A stretch of 64,000 nt of DNA from Arthrobacter sp. Y-9 (GCF_029690065.1 NZ_CP121463.1:744001-808000), one strand, 5' to 3'; positions 29,774 to 38,653 are shown, counted from the stretch's first letter. Numbers and translations: made by a program. The notes: generated by a model from the sequence alone, not told the origin.

Positions 29774-31141
29774 TCACTTGGCCGCGGGTTCCCCGTTCAC
29801 CGCAGAGCGCTCCGGGGGTGTCAGCGGGTTCTGGCTGAACGCGTCCCGGGGCTGGAGGGAGAATCCCTGCCAGTGCACGTCCATGGGGCTCTGATCCTCG
29901 TCCCGCGGCACATGGTGATAGGAGACGGCCACCCAGGAGACGACGTCGTCGAGCTTCTCCCCGGACACGAACTGCGGAATCCCCGACGAGGGGCAGCCGG
30001 CGGACAGGTTCTGGGTGGCGTAGCGCTCGCAGTCCTTGAACTGGGTGAACGCCACGTCGTAGCCGAAGGCCGCGTCGCCTGCACCGGGCCCGGCCTGGCC
30101 GGCGTGGTCGCCGTGGCTGTGCGGGGTGTACCCGTCGCTCTGATCGAGCTGGACACGGTAGGAGATCTGGTGGCCGTCCTGGTTCTTGGCATCACCGAGC
30201 ACCCGCCACCAGCGGCGGTCATTCCGGAGCCGCTGGGTCTCTGTGACGAGAGGGGTGAACGTGCCGTTCACGATCGCCGCGTCTTTGCCCCGCTGCCCCG
30301 TGAAGTCGGCGTTGTACTCCTGGACCCTCTGGGGTCCCGGGAGCCCCCAGTGGATCCGCCAGACCGCATTGTGGCTGTGGCTCGTGGCGGCTTCGGCCGT
30401 GCCCGGTCCCACGGGTGAACCGTGCGCCGCCTCGTGGGAGTAGTCCTCGGGGGAGAGGTCGCCGGTGGCGCCGAGCCGCGGGGTGATGTTGCCGTCTTCG
30501 CCAAAGCGGTAGAGGGAGAGGTATTCGTACCAGCCGACCACGGAGAGCGTGCTGATGTCGAAGGAACGGCCACGCTGGGCGACCGGGCTTCCGGTGTACT
30601 CGCTGCGGCGGCCCAGACCGGCGTCGACCTCCTCCGTGCAGAGCACCTCGCGCGTCTCCGACCCGCCGACCGCGCCCGTGCCGAAGTCGGGCAGCGTCGC
30701 GGCGACCCTCGTGCCGGAGCACTCGGCCGAGCCGAGCGTCTTCATGTTGCGTCCCCCGAAACCGTGCTCGGTGGTGTCCTTGGTGGTCCGGGCGCCGGTG
30801 TCGTAGGGGACCTCCAGCTGCGAGAGCGAGATCTCCTGGACGACCGGGAGCGCCTCCTTACCCGGCGCCGTGTAGCTCACCTTGGTGAGGGTGAGGCCCT
30901 GCTGCGGATCGACGCTCCAGCACATGCTCCAGGAGCTGCCGGCCGGGAAACGATGCGTGAGGGCCTTCGCGCCGTCGCCGCACTCCGGGGCAGCGGCCTC
31001 GGGCGCCGCGGACGACGACGCCGTTGTAGGCTCCGCGGAAGCAGTGTGGCCGGGTGCCGCGAGGGTTCCCCCGGCCCACCCGCCGAGGAACACGAGAACC
31101 GCGGTGGCAAGAGTGAGAAGGAGCTTGTTCCTTCGGGTCAC
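29774..31141 (-). CDS. Secreted minimal copper amine oxidase-like protein
   Basis: A 455-residue exported protein. Signal peptide about 1-36, then a stretch that aligns by eye with only the catalytic domain of copper amine oxidases (family about 640 residues or more). The catalytic-base Asp (D122 in KDTTEHG, for FDTGEY), the TPQ-precursor Tyr (Y205 in VGWYEY, for GNYDY), Cu ligands H255 and H257 (SHSHNA) and H410 (HHVPRDED) are all kept. The Asn before the Tyr is replaced by Trp. The N2/N3 domains are missing. It may oxidise amines to aldehyde, hydrogen peroxide and ammonia outside the cell; activity is unproven. GTG 31141 follows AGGAGGAACG. Confidence 0.8.
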   Translation of the reverse strand: MTRRNKLLLTLATAVLVFLGGWAGGTLAAPGHTASAEPTTASSSAAPEAAAPECGDGAKALTHRFPAGSSWSMCWSVDPQQGLTLTKVSYTAPGKEALPVVQEISLSQLEVPYDTGARTTKDTTEHGFGGRNMKTLGSAECSGTRVAATLPDFGTGAVGGSETREVLCTEEVDAGLGRRSEYTGSPVAQRGRSFDISTLSVVGWYEYLSLYRFGEDGNITPRLGATGDLSPEDYSHEAAHGSPVGPGTAEAATSHSHNAVWRIHWGLPGPQRVQEYNADFTGQRGKDAAIVNGTFTPLVTETQRLRNDRRWWRVLGDAKNQDGHQISYRVQLDQSDGYTPHSHGDHAGQAGPGAGDAAFGYDVAFTQFKDCERYATQNLSAGCPSSGIPQFVSGEKLDDVVSWVAVSYHHVPRDEDQSPMDVHWQGFSLQPRDAFSQNPLTPPERSAVNGEPAAK

Positions 31142-31192
31142 CGTTCCTCCTGGAGATTTCTGGGGCCCGACGACACGTCAGGCAGCGGACGC

Positions 31193-31230
31193 ACCGAGGG
31201 TGTGCCGTCCTGCGACGGCACACCCTCGGT
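31193..31230 (-). terminator. Hairpin after the secreted 518-residue protein gene
   Basis: A 17-bp perfect stem ACCGAGGGTGTGCCGTC with its complement and a 4-nt loop, 16 bp beyond the stop of the gene at 31246. Confidence 0.8.
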
Positions 31231-31245
31231 TCGGACAGGCAGCGG

Positions 31246-32802
31246 TCAGCAGCCGGCCGGGGTCGCCTTGGCGGTGGACTTGCCCAGATCCAGACGTGCG
31301 CCGTCGGCGGACTTCAGGAAAGACAGGCTCAGCGCCGAGAGCGAATGCGAGCTCGGCACCGGGACTCCACCCGCCGGGGTGCAGGTTTCGGTGCTCTGGC
31401 TGTTGACCTTCACGGAGACCACCTGGGTGGCCGCGGTGAAGACCGGCTGGAGCATGTTCACCACGGTCGAGGTGAACCCGAATTTGATCTGGTTGATCAG
31501 CAGATCGAACACGCCGTCGCCGGCATTGGCGATCACCAGGTTGTAGACCGGCCGGAAGACCGTGCCGACCACATTGGCGGACTTGGCCAGGGTGGTTACG
31601 AGCGTGCCCACCACTCCGCCGAGCAGCCCGCTGCTGTTGTTGACCGGCGCCGGGAGGGTGCCCGTCGCGGCCTGCTTCAGTGTGAAGCTCCAGGTGATGT
31701 TGAGGCCGTTGGGGCTCAGGAGGAGCGGACCGACCCAGCTGAGCTTGATCTTCACGGCGTCGAGCGAGTTCTCCACGGCGCCGACCGCGATGTTGGTGGC
31801 GTCATGCATCAGATCGTGGACGGTCTGAGCGATCAGCGGGTAGTCCTTGGAATCGATGAGCTCCTTGTTCGGGCTCTGCGAGTTCAGCCCGCCGGAGGCC
31901 AGCTGATCCAGGTGGACCTTGACGGTGCCCGTGGACAGATCGATGGTGACGAGCTTGTTCTTGGAGGTCAGCGGCTGCGCCAGCAGCTTCGAGAACACCT
32001 TGTCACGGGTGTTGCTCTGCACGGTCATGGTCGGGGTGGGAAGAACGACGCCGAGCAGGCCGTTGAGCTTGTTCAGCGGAATGCCCTGGTTGACGATCTG
32101 CTCGATCTTCCGGTCCACGGCGCCCAGACCGTTGTAGAGCTGGGCGGCGGCGTTCTTCACGGCGGAGGACTTCACGGTGACGTCGGCCTGGCCCACGCGG
32201 TACCGGCCCGGTCCGCCGACGCCGTCCGGATCCTGCAGACGTCCGTTGACGAAGCTGGTCTCCGAGGCGAAGGCACCGAGGTCGAGCGTCACACTGTCCA
32301 CGAGGCCGGCCGGGATGGTGGACCCGGCGCCGGCCTTGATCAGATCGATGTGCGCGGCCTGAGACGGATCACCGGTGGTCGGGAACGTGAAGTTCTGCCC
32401 GAGCGCCCCTGATGCGCCACGGGAGTTGAGAGCCGAGCCGGCCTGGCTGATGCTGGTCAGCAGGCCGCCGGAGTCCAGCCGGACGAGGCTGGAGAGCGCC
32501 ACGGACGAGCCGCCGATGCTGGTGCTCGCGGAGCCGAGCTGCACGTCGTTCGGCACGTAGCCGTAGTTGGGTCCGGGGTTGGAGGGGTAGGCCGCGGAGC
32601 TGCCGCCCCAGGTGACGGCGTTCTTCCCTGTGAAGGACACCGAGACGGGGGCGGAGGAGGCCGAGGACGACGACGGGGTGTCCGCGACGGCGGGGGAGAG
32701 GCCGGCGCTCACCGTGGTGAGTGCCACGACGGCGGTGACGGCGCCGAGACGCCGGCCCTGCTGCCATCGCATGGAGGCATGAGAGTGCGGTGATGGGGTC
32801 AT
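31246..32802 (-). CDS. Large secreted protein, choice-of-anchor G-like
   Basis: A 518-residue exported protein. The signal peptide runs to about residue 40 (SPAVA/DTP). The body is rich in Ser, Gly, Ala, Val and Asn, with predicted beta structure, and has two cysteines near the end (TETCTPAGG and a C-terminal PAGC). Blocks such as YGYVPNDVQLGSA and ITWSFTLKQAATG resemble the actinobacterial choice-of-anchor G surface family as far as can be judged by eye. No LPXTG motif or C-terminal membrane anchor is present, so it is presumably released or held noncovalently. AAGGAAT precedes ATG 32802. Function unknown. Confidence 0.65.
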   Translation of the reverse strand: MTPSPHSHASMRWQQGRRLGAVTAVVALTTVSAGLSPAVADTPSSSSASSAPVSVSFTGKNAVTWGGSSAAYPSNPGPNYGYVPNDVQLGSASTSIGGSSVALSSLVRLDSGGLLTSISQAGSALNSRGASGALGQNFTFPTTGDPSQAAHIDLIKAGAGSTIPAGLVDSVTLDLGAFASETSFVNGRLQDPDGVGGPGRYRVGQADVTVKSSAVKNAAAQLYNGLGAVDRKIEQIVNQGIPLNKLNGLLGVVLPTPTMTVQSNTRDKVFSKLLAQPLTSKNKLVTIDLSTGTVKVHLDQLASGGLNSQSPNKELIDSKDYPLIAQTVHDLMHDATNIAVGAVENSLDAVKIKLSWVGPLLLSPNGLNITWSFTLKQAATGTLPAPVNNSSGLLGGVVGTLVTTLAKSANVVGTVFRPVYNLVIANAGDGVFDLLINQIKFGFTSTVVNMLQPVFTAATQVVSVKVNSQSTETCTPAGGVPVPSSHSLSALSLSFLKSADGARLDLGKSTAKATPAGC

Positions 32803-33097
32803 GACAGATTCCTTAGGAGTGAATGAACCTTGAGATTTCTCTCAATGGGTGTTGGAACTGACATCACAAACGTTGACATCTTGGTAAATCGGTGTCAATA
32901 AGTGTCCACATCCAGGTGTTTTCGGAATATCCCGGACGGTCGGACCAGAATGCCTGGTGCCGTTTCAGGACCGGCCCTGGACCTGGGACGGAGCACGTCC
33001 CGGGATGAGAATTTCACATGCCGGAATTCGCTGTGCCGGGGAATTCATGACGGTCCGGAGCCCGGGAATGGTGTGACACCAGCGGCTCTGGCGACGG
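32803..33097. other. Gene-free AT-richer upstream region
   Basis: No gene was seen. The first 100 bp upstream of the secreted-protein gene are clearly AT-richer, with repeated TGACATC and GGTGTCAATAAGTGTC stretches that may hold its minus-strand promoter and an operator. Confidence 0.4.
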
Positions 33098-33137
33098 AAA
33101 AGGCCCCCGGAAGCCGAAGGGCTTCCGGGGGCCTTTT
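33098..33137. terminator. Bidirectional terminator downstream of the Nudix gene
   Basis: An 18-bp perfect stem AAAAGGCCCCCGGAAGCC with its complement and a GAAG loop, with A-run and T-run at the ends. Confidence 0.9.
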
Positions 33138-33220
33138 CCTGATCGCGAGCCGTCGGGTGCGTCGGGCGCTACGGTTTTCTCAGGCGACGGGTGCACCGCG
33201 CGCCGGTGACGGACGCCTGC

Positions 33221-33637
33221 TCAGCGCTCTCCGCGGGCCTCCAGGAGCGCGGGAAGGACGTGCTCGGTCAGCAGCGGAGCCAGGTCGCCGGGCCACTCCC
33301 GGTCGAGGTCGAGCCAGCGGATCGCCTCAATCTCCGCGGCGGGGGTGGCCTCCCAGACACCCGGTGCGGTGAACACGCTGGCCTTGATGACGGTGTCCGC
33401 CTCGTTGGCCGCGGCCGCGTCCCAGGTTCCGAGGTGCTGAAGATCGTCGGCAGGGATCGTGATGCCGACTTCCTCCTCGAGTTCACGGCTTGCCGCCTGC
33501 GCCGCGGTTTCGCCGGGCTCAGGCTTCCCTCCGGGGTGCATGAACTTCTCCGTGCCACGCTTCCGGACGGTCAGAAGGCGCCCTTCCTGGTCGTAGACAC
33601 AGACGGCGGACACGGTGAGGAAATGCGGTGAACTCAT
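33221..33637 (-). CDS. Nudix hydrolase
   Basis: A 138-residue pyrophosphohydrolase. The Nudix box GGKPEPGETAAQAASRELEEEVGI is complete (G-x5-E-x7-REUxEExGU) at about residues 36-59. The short single-domain length and the N-terminal SAVCVYDQEGRLLTVRKRGT suggest a MutT-like nucleotide-cleaning enzyme, but the substrate cannot be told from sequence. ATG 33637. Confidence 0.92.
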   Translation of the reverse strand: MSSPHFLTVSAVCVYDQEGRLLTVRKRGTEKFMHPGGKPEPGETAAQAASRELEEEVGITIPADDLQHLGTWDAAAANEADTVIKASVFTAPGVWEATPAAEIEAIRWLDLDREWPGDLAPLLTEHVLPALLEARGER

Positions 33638-33758
33638 GGATCAGTACCCTAGCAAGCCCCGGCGAACGGGAGTTCACGGCGTAGGGCGACCACCCTCGAT
33701 AAAGGCACGGAACCGCGGCACGCTGCTGCGTGCCGCGGTTCCGGCGTCGAACTCTGTG

Positions 33759-33831
33759 TGCCCTCGATTGGATTCGAACCAACGACACCGGCTTTAGGAG
33801 AGCCGTGCTCTATCCCCTGAGCTACGAGGGC
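33759..33831 (-). tRNA. tRNA-Arg (anticodon CCU)
   Basis: A 73-nt cloverleaf on the minus strand. Acceptor GCCCTCG/CGAGGGC with discriminator A; D arm TAGCTCAGGGGATAGAGCA; anticodon stem CGGCT/AGCCG with loop CTCCTAA giving anticodon CCT; T arm TTGGTTCGAATCCAA. CCA is not encoded. It reads the rare AGG codon. Confidence 0.97.
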
Positions 33832-33873
33832 GGGCGGACAACGCCTTTAAGCATACAAGCTCGATGACCGGGC

Positions 33874-34512
33874 TTAGGCCTGGGCCTTCTTCCGGCGAGG
33901 CAGCAGGACGAGGACCGCGCTCGCCAGGCAGAGCACGAAAAGCACCCAGCCGATGACCACCAGGGTCGAGGCCCAGGCGACGGCCCCGTCGGACGGCGCG
34001 GCCGCTGCGAACAGCCCGTCGATGGCGAAGTTGCCGATGATCCGGACGACCACGAACAGCCCGGTCAGCGACCAGAGGACGGTGCGGAACCAGGAGCGGG
34101 TGGTGTTGACCCCGATCACCAGGGCCCAGGCCAGCCCGAACAGCAGCGGGAACAGCATGCCGGCGGTCTTGTGCACCCAGTTGAGCTGGCCGCGGGCGGC
34201 ATCGTCCATGGCGCTGCGCAGCTGGTCGATGGCGGCGGCGTCGAAGCCGAAGACCCGCGAATCGGGCATGGTGAGACCGCCACTGAGCTGCGTCATCTGC
34301 GAGAGCGCCATGAGGTGCAGGTACCAGAACATGAACAAGGCGGCGACGACCGCGGCGATGATCAGCATCTTCGCGCTCGACTGCGGTTGCTGCGCGGGCT
34401 GTCCCGGCGTGGCGCGCTGCTTCAGCGGGTTGATCACCGGCGGGGGAGCGGTGTCCGGGACGTCGGCCCGGGAGCCGTGCTTCTTGATGCGCTGGGCAGG
34501 CGTTTTGGACAT
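33874..34512 (-). CDS. Hypothetical four-helix membrane protein
   Basis: A 212-residue protein not recognised as a named family. The N-terminal 45 residues are basic and Pro/Gln-rich, followed by membrane segments at about 48-66, 118-140, 148-170 and 182-205. The C-terminus is basic (LLPRRKKAQA). The loop after TM1 contains TMPDSRVFGFDAAAIDQL. ATG 34512 was chosen; ATG 34521 in frame gives MEDMSK. It is divergent from the phosphatase gene 30 bp away, so they share a very small promoter region. Confidence 0.75.
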   Translation of the reverse strand: MSKTPAQRIKKHGSRADVPDTAPPPVINPLKQRATPGQPAQQPQSSAKMLIIAAVVAALFMFWYLHLMALSQMTQLSGGLTMPDSRVFGFDAAAIDQLRSAMDDAARGQLNWVHKTAGMLFPLLFGLAWALVIGVNTTRSWFRTVLWSLTGLFVVVRIIGNFAIDGLFAAAAPSDGAVAWASTLVVIGWVLFVLCLASAVLVLLPRRKKAQA

Positions 34513-34542
34513 GTCCTCCATTATCGCGGATACGCTGGACGC

Positions 34543-35367
34543 ATGAGCATCGGCAGCCACAGCACAGCCAACCCTGACCCTTCTCTGAGCGACGCCGCCC
34601 TGGCGGAAGTGCTGGTCCGGGAGGCCGGCTCGCTGGCGCAGCTGATGCGTGCGGCAGGGGTCACTTCACAGCAGAAGACGAATGTCGCCGATGTGGTGAC
34701 CGAGGCCGATCGCGCGGCCGAGGCGTACATCGTGGAGCAGCTCCGACGCTGCCGTCCGGACGACGGGATCCTCGGTGAAGAGGGCTCGGCCCATCCTTCC
34801 GTGAGTGGCCGCACCTGGGTGATCGACCCCGTGGACGGCACCTACAACTTCCTGCGCGGCTCCACGTACTGGTGCTCCACCGTCGCACTCGTGACGGAGG
34901 AGGACGGCGCGCGCCGACCGCTGCTCGGAGCCGTCCATCAGCCGGAGGAGGACAAGCTCTGGCTGGGCGGGGAGGGCCATCCCGCGACGCTCAACGGCAG
35001 GCCGCTGAGCGGTCCGGCTGGGAAGGATCTGGCCGAGTCCAGCGCCGCGACCTACATCCACCCCACCTGGCTGCAGGATCCGCTGTGCGCCATGCCGTGG
35101 CACGCGGCGGCCGTTGGCGCGGCGTCCCTGAGGATGCTGGGCTCGGGTTCCTGCGATCTCTCTCGGGTGGCTCAGGGCGAGATCGATTGCTGGTTCCAGC
35201 ACTCCTGCCCCGACTGGGACTGGTTCCCGGGCGCCGCGCTCGTGCTGGCGTCGGGTGGCGCGGTGGACATCGTGACGGTCAACGGCCTCCGCTGGTTCCT
35301 GGCCGGAAGCACGACGGCGGTGGCGCAGCTGCGCGCCGCGATGCTCACCACGCACGTGGGCGGCTGA
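34543..35367 (+). CDS. Inositol monophosphatase-family phosphatase, possibly histidinol-phosphatase
   Basis: A 274-residue Mg-dependent phosphatase. Metal site motifs GEEGSAH, VIDPVDGTYNFLRGS and CPDWDWFPGAALVLASGG are in order. Actinobacterial members include inositol-1-phosphatase and HisN-type histidinol-phosphatase, and the sequence alone does not settle which. No his or inositol gene is nearby. Confidence 0.88.
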   Translation: MSIGSHSTANPDPSLSDAALAEVLVREAGSLAQLMRAAGVTSQQKTNVADVVTEADRAAEAYIVEQLRRCRPDDGILGEEGSAHPSVSGRTWVIDPVDGTYNFLRGSTYWCSTVALVTEEDGARRPLLGAVHQPEEDKLWLGGEGHPATLNGRPLSGPAGKDLAESSAATYIHPTWLQDPLCAMPWHAAAVGAASLRMLGSGSCDLSRVAQGEIDCWFQHSCPDWDWFPGAALVLASGGAVDIVTVNGLRWFLAGSTTAVAQLRAAMLTTHVGG

Positions 35368-35396
35368 GCTCCCAGGCCGGATTTCCGGCGCACCCG

Positions 35397-35440
35397 ACAC
35401 GCAGAGGGCCCCAGGCGGATGCCTGGGGCCCTCTGCGTGT
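35397..35440. terminator. Bidirectional terminator
   Basis: A perfect 20-bp stem (ACACGCAGAGGGCCCCAGGC with its complement) and a GGAT loop between two convergent genes. Confidence 0.93.
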
Positions 35441-35452
35441 CTCTGACAGCTA

Positions 35453-36085
35453 CTACAGGACGGGAGTTGCGGTGCCCGTGTAGTTGAGGGTGCCGGTGCC
35501 GCCGAGGAAGGCCGGCGTGACGACACCCGTGGCGAAGACGTTGAGGTCCCAGGTCAGGGTGACGGGGCAGGTGATCTGCAGCAGCGACGGCAGGCCCACG
35601 AGGATCACGTTCACCGTGGCGGTGACGCGGGTGGGGCGAACCGGGTTGTTGTTGAGCACATAGGTGCCGGAGGGGAAGTTGATCCCGCTGAACAGCCAGG
35701 TGCCCGGGAGTGCCCCGATCTGACCGAAGGTGCCGGTGGCGGTGCCGAGGCCTGTGCCGGTGTGGGTGCTGCCGTCGCTCATGGTCAGCGTGGCCGAGGT
35801 GACCACGGAAGTGTAGAGCGGCTGGAACAGGTTCAGATTACAGTTGCTGGAATCCATGCCGAACACGCCGGCGAAGGCGAGGGCGCCAGTGTTGCCGACC
35901 ACGACGGACTGGCTCGTGGTGGCGCCGCCGAGCAGGACGCCCGGCTGGATGCAGGTGGGGCAGACGGGACCGCCGGAGGCGGCCGCTGCGGGGGTGCCGA
36001 TGGCCGCGGCCAGCACCGGCGTAGCCCATGCCGCGCCGCGGAGAACCCGGCGTCGCTCGACGGACTTGCTCGTCTCGTTACTCAT
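35453..36085 (-). CDS. Tat-type secreted small protein with four cysteines
   Basis: A 210-residue protein. The N-terminus ERRRVLRGAAWATPVLAAAIG followed by PAAAAS is a twin-arginine-like signal. The mature part is Thr/Gly/Val/Leu-rich, probably beta, with CPTC at residues 42-45 and two further cysteines (SSNCNLN, ITCPVTL). The body has no recognised domain. The gene at 42631 has the same style of signal (RRAVVKGAAWSVPVIAAAV), so they belong to one exported class. AGGAGCC precedes ATG 36085. Downstream of the MauE-thioredoxin gene, which could handle its disulfides (inference). Confidence 0.8.
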   Translation of the reverse strand: MSNETSKSVERRRVLRGAAWATPVLAAAIGTPAAAASGGPVCPTCIQPGVLLGGATTSQSVVVGNTGALAFAGVFGMDSSNCNLNLFQPLYTSVVTSATLTMSDGSTHTGTGLGTATGTFGQIGALPGTWLFSGINFPSGTYVLNNNPVRPTRVTATVNVILVGLPSLLQITCPVTLTWDLNVFATGVVTPAFLGGTGTLNYTGTATPVL

Positions 36086-36312
36086 TATTGGCTCCTGGAA
36101 GATGCGGGTGATGAGCCGGATCCCTAATTCCGGCTTCTAGAGAGTTGTATCACGATGTCAGAGCCATTTGTCAATGATTTAAAAGTCTGCGACAGATAGT
36201 CATACGTATTTGATAGGCGTCTCTCGGAGCCGGTCTGGAAGGGGACTGTTTCCCGGTAGGCCGGGAAAATCCGCAGCCCCTTTCCGGTCGCCTCGCAGGA
36301 AGCCCGGAAATG

Positions 36313-36347
36313 CGACGACGCCGGCGGGCCGGCCGCCGACGTCGTCG
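36313..36347 (-). terminator. Hairpin after the MauE-thioredoxin gene
   Basis: CGACGACG plus CGGCGG pair with their complements around a short loop, with one internal mismatch, 37 bp beyond the stop. The T-run is weak. The rest of 36086-36383 holds only promoter-like AT-rich sequence before the secreted-protein gene. Confidence 0.6.
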
Positions 36348-36383
36348 TTCTGAAATTCGCAGGTGAAGGTAATGCGCGGAGAG

Positions 36384-37403
36384 TCAGCGCTGCTCTGCTG
36401 CCTCGCGCAGGACCTCCGCTATCTCCTCGACGAAACTCTCCATTTCGTCGAGGCCTTCCACCGGACCGCCGGCCAGATAGCCGTCCGCGCCCAGGAGCAC
36501 CGCGGATGGGGAACTCGTCAGGCCGAGTGCCCTCCAGGCGAGGCTCTCGTGGTCGTAGAGCACGCCTTCGGCCGTCGGGATGGAGCGACGGAGCGGCTTG
36601 TGGGGCACCGTGCTGAGGATCCTCACATCGACCTCGGGAAGGCGCTCGCTCCACTCGGCCACCTTGCCGGCCGCCACGTGGCTCGGCTTGCAGACACAGT
36701 TGAAAGCCACCAGAAGCTGGGCTTTGGCCGATGCGAGTTCCCGCAGCGTCTGGACCCCGCCGTCCTCGGACTGCAGCAGGGCCGCGGGAATCGGGTCGCG
36801 CGCGTAGTCGTCGTCCTCGGGATCCGACGCATCCGCGCCCGTGCTTCCACTCGCAGCGAGCGGCGCGGGGCCGGGCTGGTCTGGCCCCGGCCGGGTCACG
36901 ATCAGCACCGTGAGGGCCACGAGCAGCGCGACGTCGGCGATCCACCAGAGAACCATGAAGTCTCGGCCGATCACGGCCGGGACGGTGCTGCCGCTGAGGG
37001 CCAGCCAGAGCGTGAGGGCGCCGAGGAGCACCAGAACGGAATTCCGGACGAGCGTCTTGACCGAAACATTCTGATCCCCGATCCGGCCGAAGCAACCGCA
37101 ATTCGGCCGGGGATCGAACGTCAGGGCACGGGCGATGACCGCCCAATACGCGACGAACAGACCCAGCGAGAGAATCGCGGCGATCGTGAAGGCGCCCTGC
37201 CACGGGGACAGCAGCAGAACCGCGAGAACGATTTCGCTCCAGGGCAGCAGCCATGCGAAATAGTCATGGCGCAGGAATCCCGGCAGGCGGAGTTCCGTCA
37301 CCACGCTGAGCGTGGATTCGCGGTCTCGCAGTTTGGCGATCCCGCTCAGGACGAGAACGGCCGCGAGACCGATCGGGGCGAGGACGAGCGCATCCGGTGT
37401 CAA
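36384..37403 (-). CDS. MauE/DoxX-like membrane protein fused to a thioredoxin-like domain
   Basis: A 339-residue protein. The N-terminal MauE-type membrane part (four helices, 1-170) contains the MauE cysteine signature PRPNCGCFGR (C102, C104). A disordered acidic linker spans about 171-205. The C-terminal thioredoxin-like domain (about 210-339) has FNCVCKPSH where CxxC is usual, so its cysteines are spaced CxC (C236, C238). MauE-type proteins assist disulfide formation in exported proteins; the C-terminal domain presumably lies outside the membrane. TTG start with GGAGG close upstream. Lies between an LCP gene and a cysteine-containing secreted protein. Confidence 0.82.
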   Translation of the reverse strand: MTPDALVLAPIGLAAVLVLSGIAKLRDRESTLSVVTELRLPGFLRHDYFAWLLPWSEIVLAVLLLSPWQGAFTIAAILSLGLFVAYWAVIARALTFDPRPNCGCFGRIGDQNVSVKTLVRNSVLVLLGALTLWLALSGSTVPAVIGRDFMVLWWIADVALLVALTVLIVTRPGPDQPGPAPLAASGSTGADASDPEDDDYARDPIPAALLQSEDGGVQTLRELASAKAQLLVAFNCVCKPSHVAAGKVAEWSERLPEVDVRILSTVPHKPLRRSIPTAEGVLYDHESLAWRALGLTSSPSAVLLGADGYLAGGPVEGLDEMESFVEEIAEVLREAAEQR

Positions 37404-37462
37404 AGTTCCTCCACTGATTCCTTAGTGCGGTTTCCGTGCGTGCACGAAAGCGGTGGAAATGT

Positions 37463-38548
37463 TCAGTTGCCGTTCTTCAGATTATTGGCCGCCACGAAAT
37501 CGGGCATCTTCCCGGCTTTCAATGCGTCGGCCAGACCAGCCGCCTTTGCGGTGTCCAGGTTCACGATCGACTGCCCGTCCGGGGACCAGCCGGTTCCGAG
37601 CGTGGGAAGCGTGAACATGACCGTGGTCGACGGACGGATGTCCTTGAGGTCCAGCGCGAGCTCTCCGGCCTTCTGCCCGGTGAGCGCCGAGTCGACCGTG
37701 ATGAACGGGGAGATCTCGTTGACGATCGAGCTGAGGGTCCCCGGGTTGGCGAGGACTTCAGGCTTGGCGATCTTGTTCATCAGGGAACGCAGGAAGATCC
37801 GCTGGTCGCGCACCCGCTGGTAGTCGCCATCGTTGAAGGCGTACCGCTCACGGACGAAGGCCAGGGCGGTCGTTCCGTCCATGTGCATGGTGCCCTTGGG
37901 GTAGTAGACGCCCTTCTTCCCGTACCCGGTCGAAGTGAATGCCACGGGCACGTCCACGTCCACGCCGCCGACCGCGTCGGTGAGCCCTTTGAAGCCCTCG
38001 AAGTCGATGAAGGCCACATGGTCGATCCTCTGCTTGAGGAGACCCTCGACCGTCTGGACCAGGAGCGGCACCCCACCGAAGGCCAGGGCCGCATTGATCT
38101 TCGCCTCACCGTGCCCGGCGATGGGCACCCAGGTGTCGCGCATGATCGAGATGAGGTAGGCGTTCTTCCGGTCGGCGGGCACGTGGAACAGCATGAGGCT
38201 GTCGGATCGCTGGTCCGAGGCGTTTCCGGCCTCGGCGGTGTCCTTCGTGGCACCGCGGCTGTCCGAACCCACCAGGAGGATGTTGACCGCCGCCTTGTCG
38301 CCCACTTTGGTGACGGAGGGCCGCTGGCTCTCCGCGGGGAATGCCGAGGGGAGTTTGGCCGTCTTGGAGTCGAAGGTGTTCATCAGACCGGCGATGTAGA
38401 TGAACGCGGCCACGCCGGCCAGCACCACGATCGTGGCGAAGCTGACCAGGGTCCAGAGGACGACCCGCTTCTTCCGTCTCCGGGGCTCCGCCGACGGGTC
38501 GGGGGTCGAGTCCGCGGAGGATTCCGACGGGAGATCTGTGGGGCTCAT
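37463..38548 (-). CDS. LytR-CpsA-Psr (LCP) family ligase
   Basis: A 361-residue membrane enzyme that would transfer lipid-linked glycopolymer to peptidoglycan. Short basic cytoplasmic N-terminus, TM about 29-52, then the LCP domain with NILLVGSDSRG, SDSLMLFHV, ISIMRDTWVPIAG (catalytic Arg), KINAALAFGG, DAVGGVDVDVP and ALAFVRERY...RVRDQRIFL. Its place beside an exopolysaccharide locus supports attachment of that polymer or of teichoic acid-like polymer to the wall. ATG 38548 follows GAGGAAGCC. Confidence 0.94.
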   Translation of the reverse strand: MSPTDLPSESSADSTPDPSAEPRRRKKRVVLWTLVSFATIVVLAGVAAFIYIAGLMNTFDSKTAKLPSAFPAESQRPSVTKVGDKAAVNILLVGSDSRGATKDTAEAGNASDQRSDSLMLFHVPADRKNAYLISIMRDTWVPIAGHGEAKINAALAFGGVPLLVQTVEGLLKQRIDHVAFIDFEGFKGLTDAVGGVDVDVPVAFTSTGYGKKGVYYPKGTMHMDGTTALAFVRERYAFNDGDYQRVRDQRIFLRSLMNKIAKPEVLANPGTLSSIVNEISPFITVDSALTGQKAGELALDLKDIRPSTTVMFTLPTLGTGWSPDGQSIVNLDTAKAAGLADALKAGKMPDFVAANNLKNGN

Positions 38549-38653
38549 GGCTTCCTCGGTGTTGCTCGGGCGGGAAGAGAGGATCCTCCCGGCGTGATCA
38601 GGTGGTCATGTCCTGTAGCCTGCTGAAGTCGTTCCGTCGGAGAAAGGTGTTCC

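Noticed and set aside
33759-33831. tRNA-Arg as an integration site for a mobile element
   Set aside because: No integrase, no repeated 3' tRNA fragment and no foreign block were found next to it.
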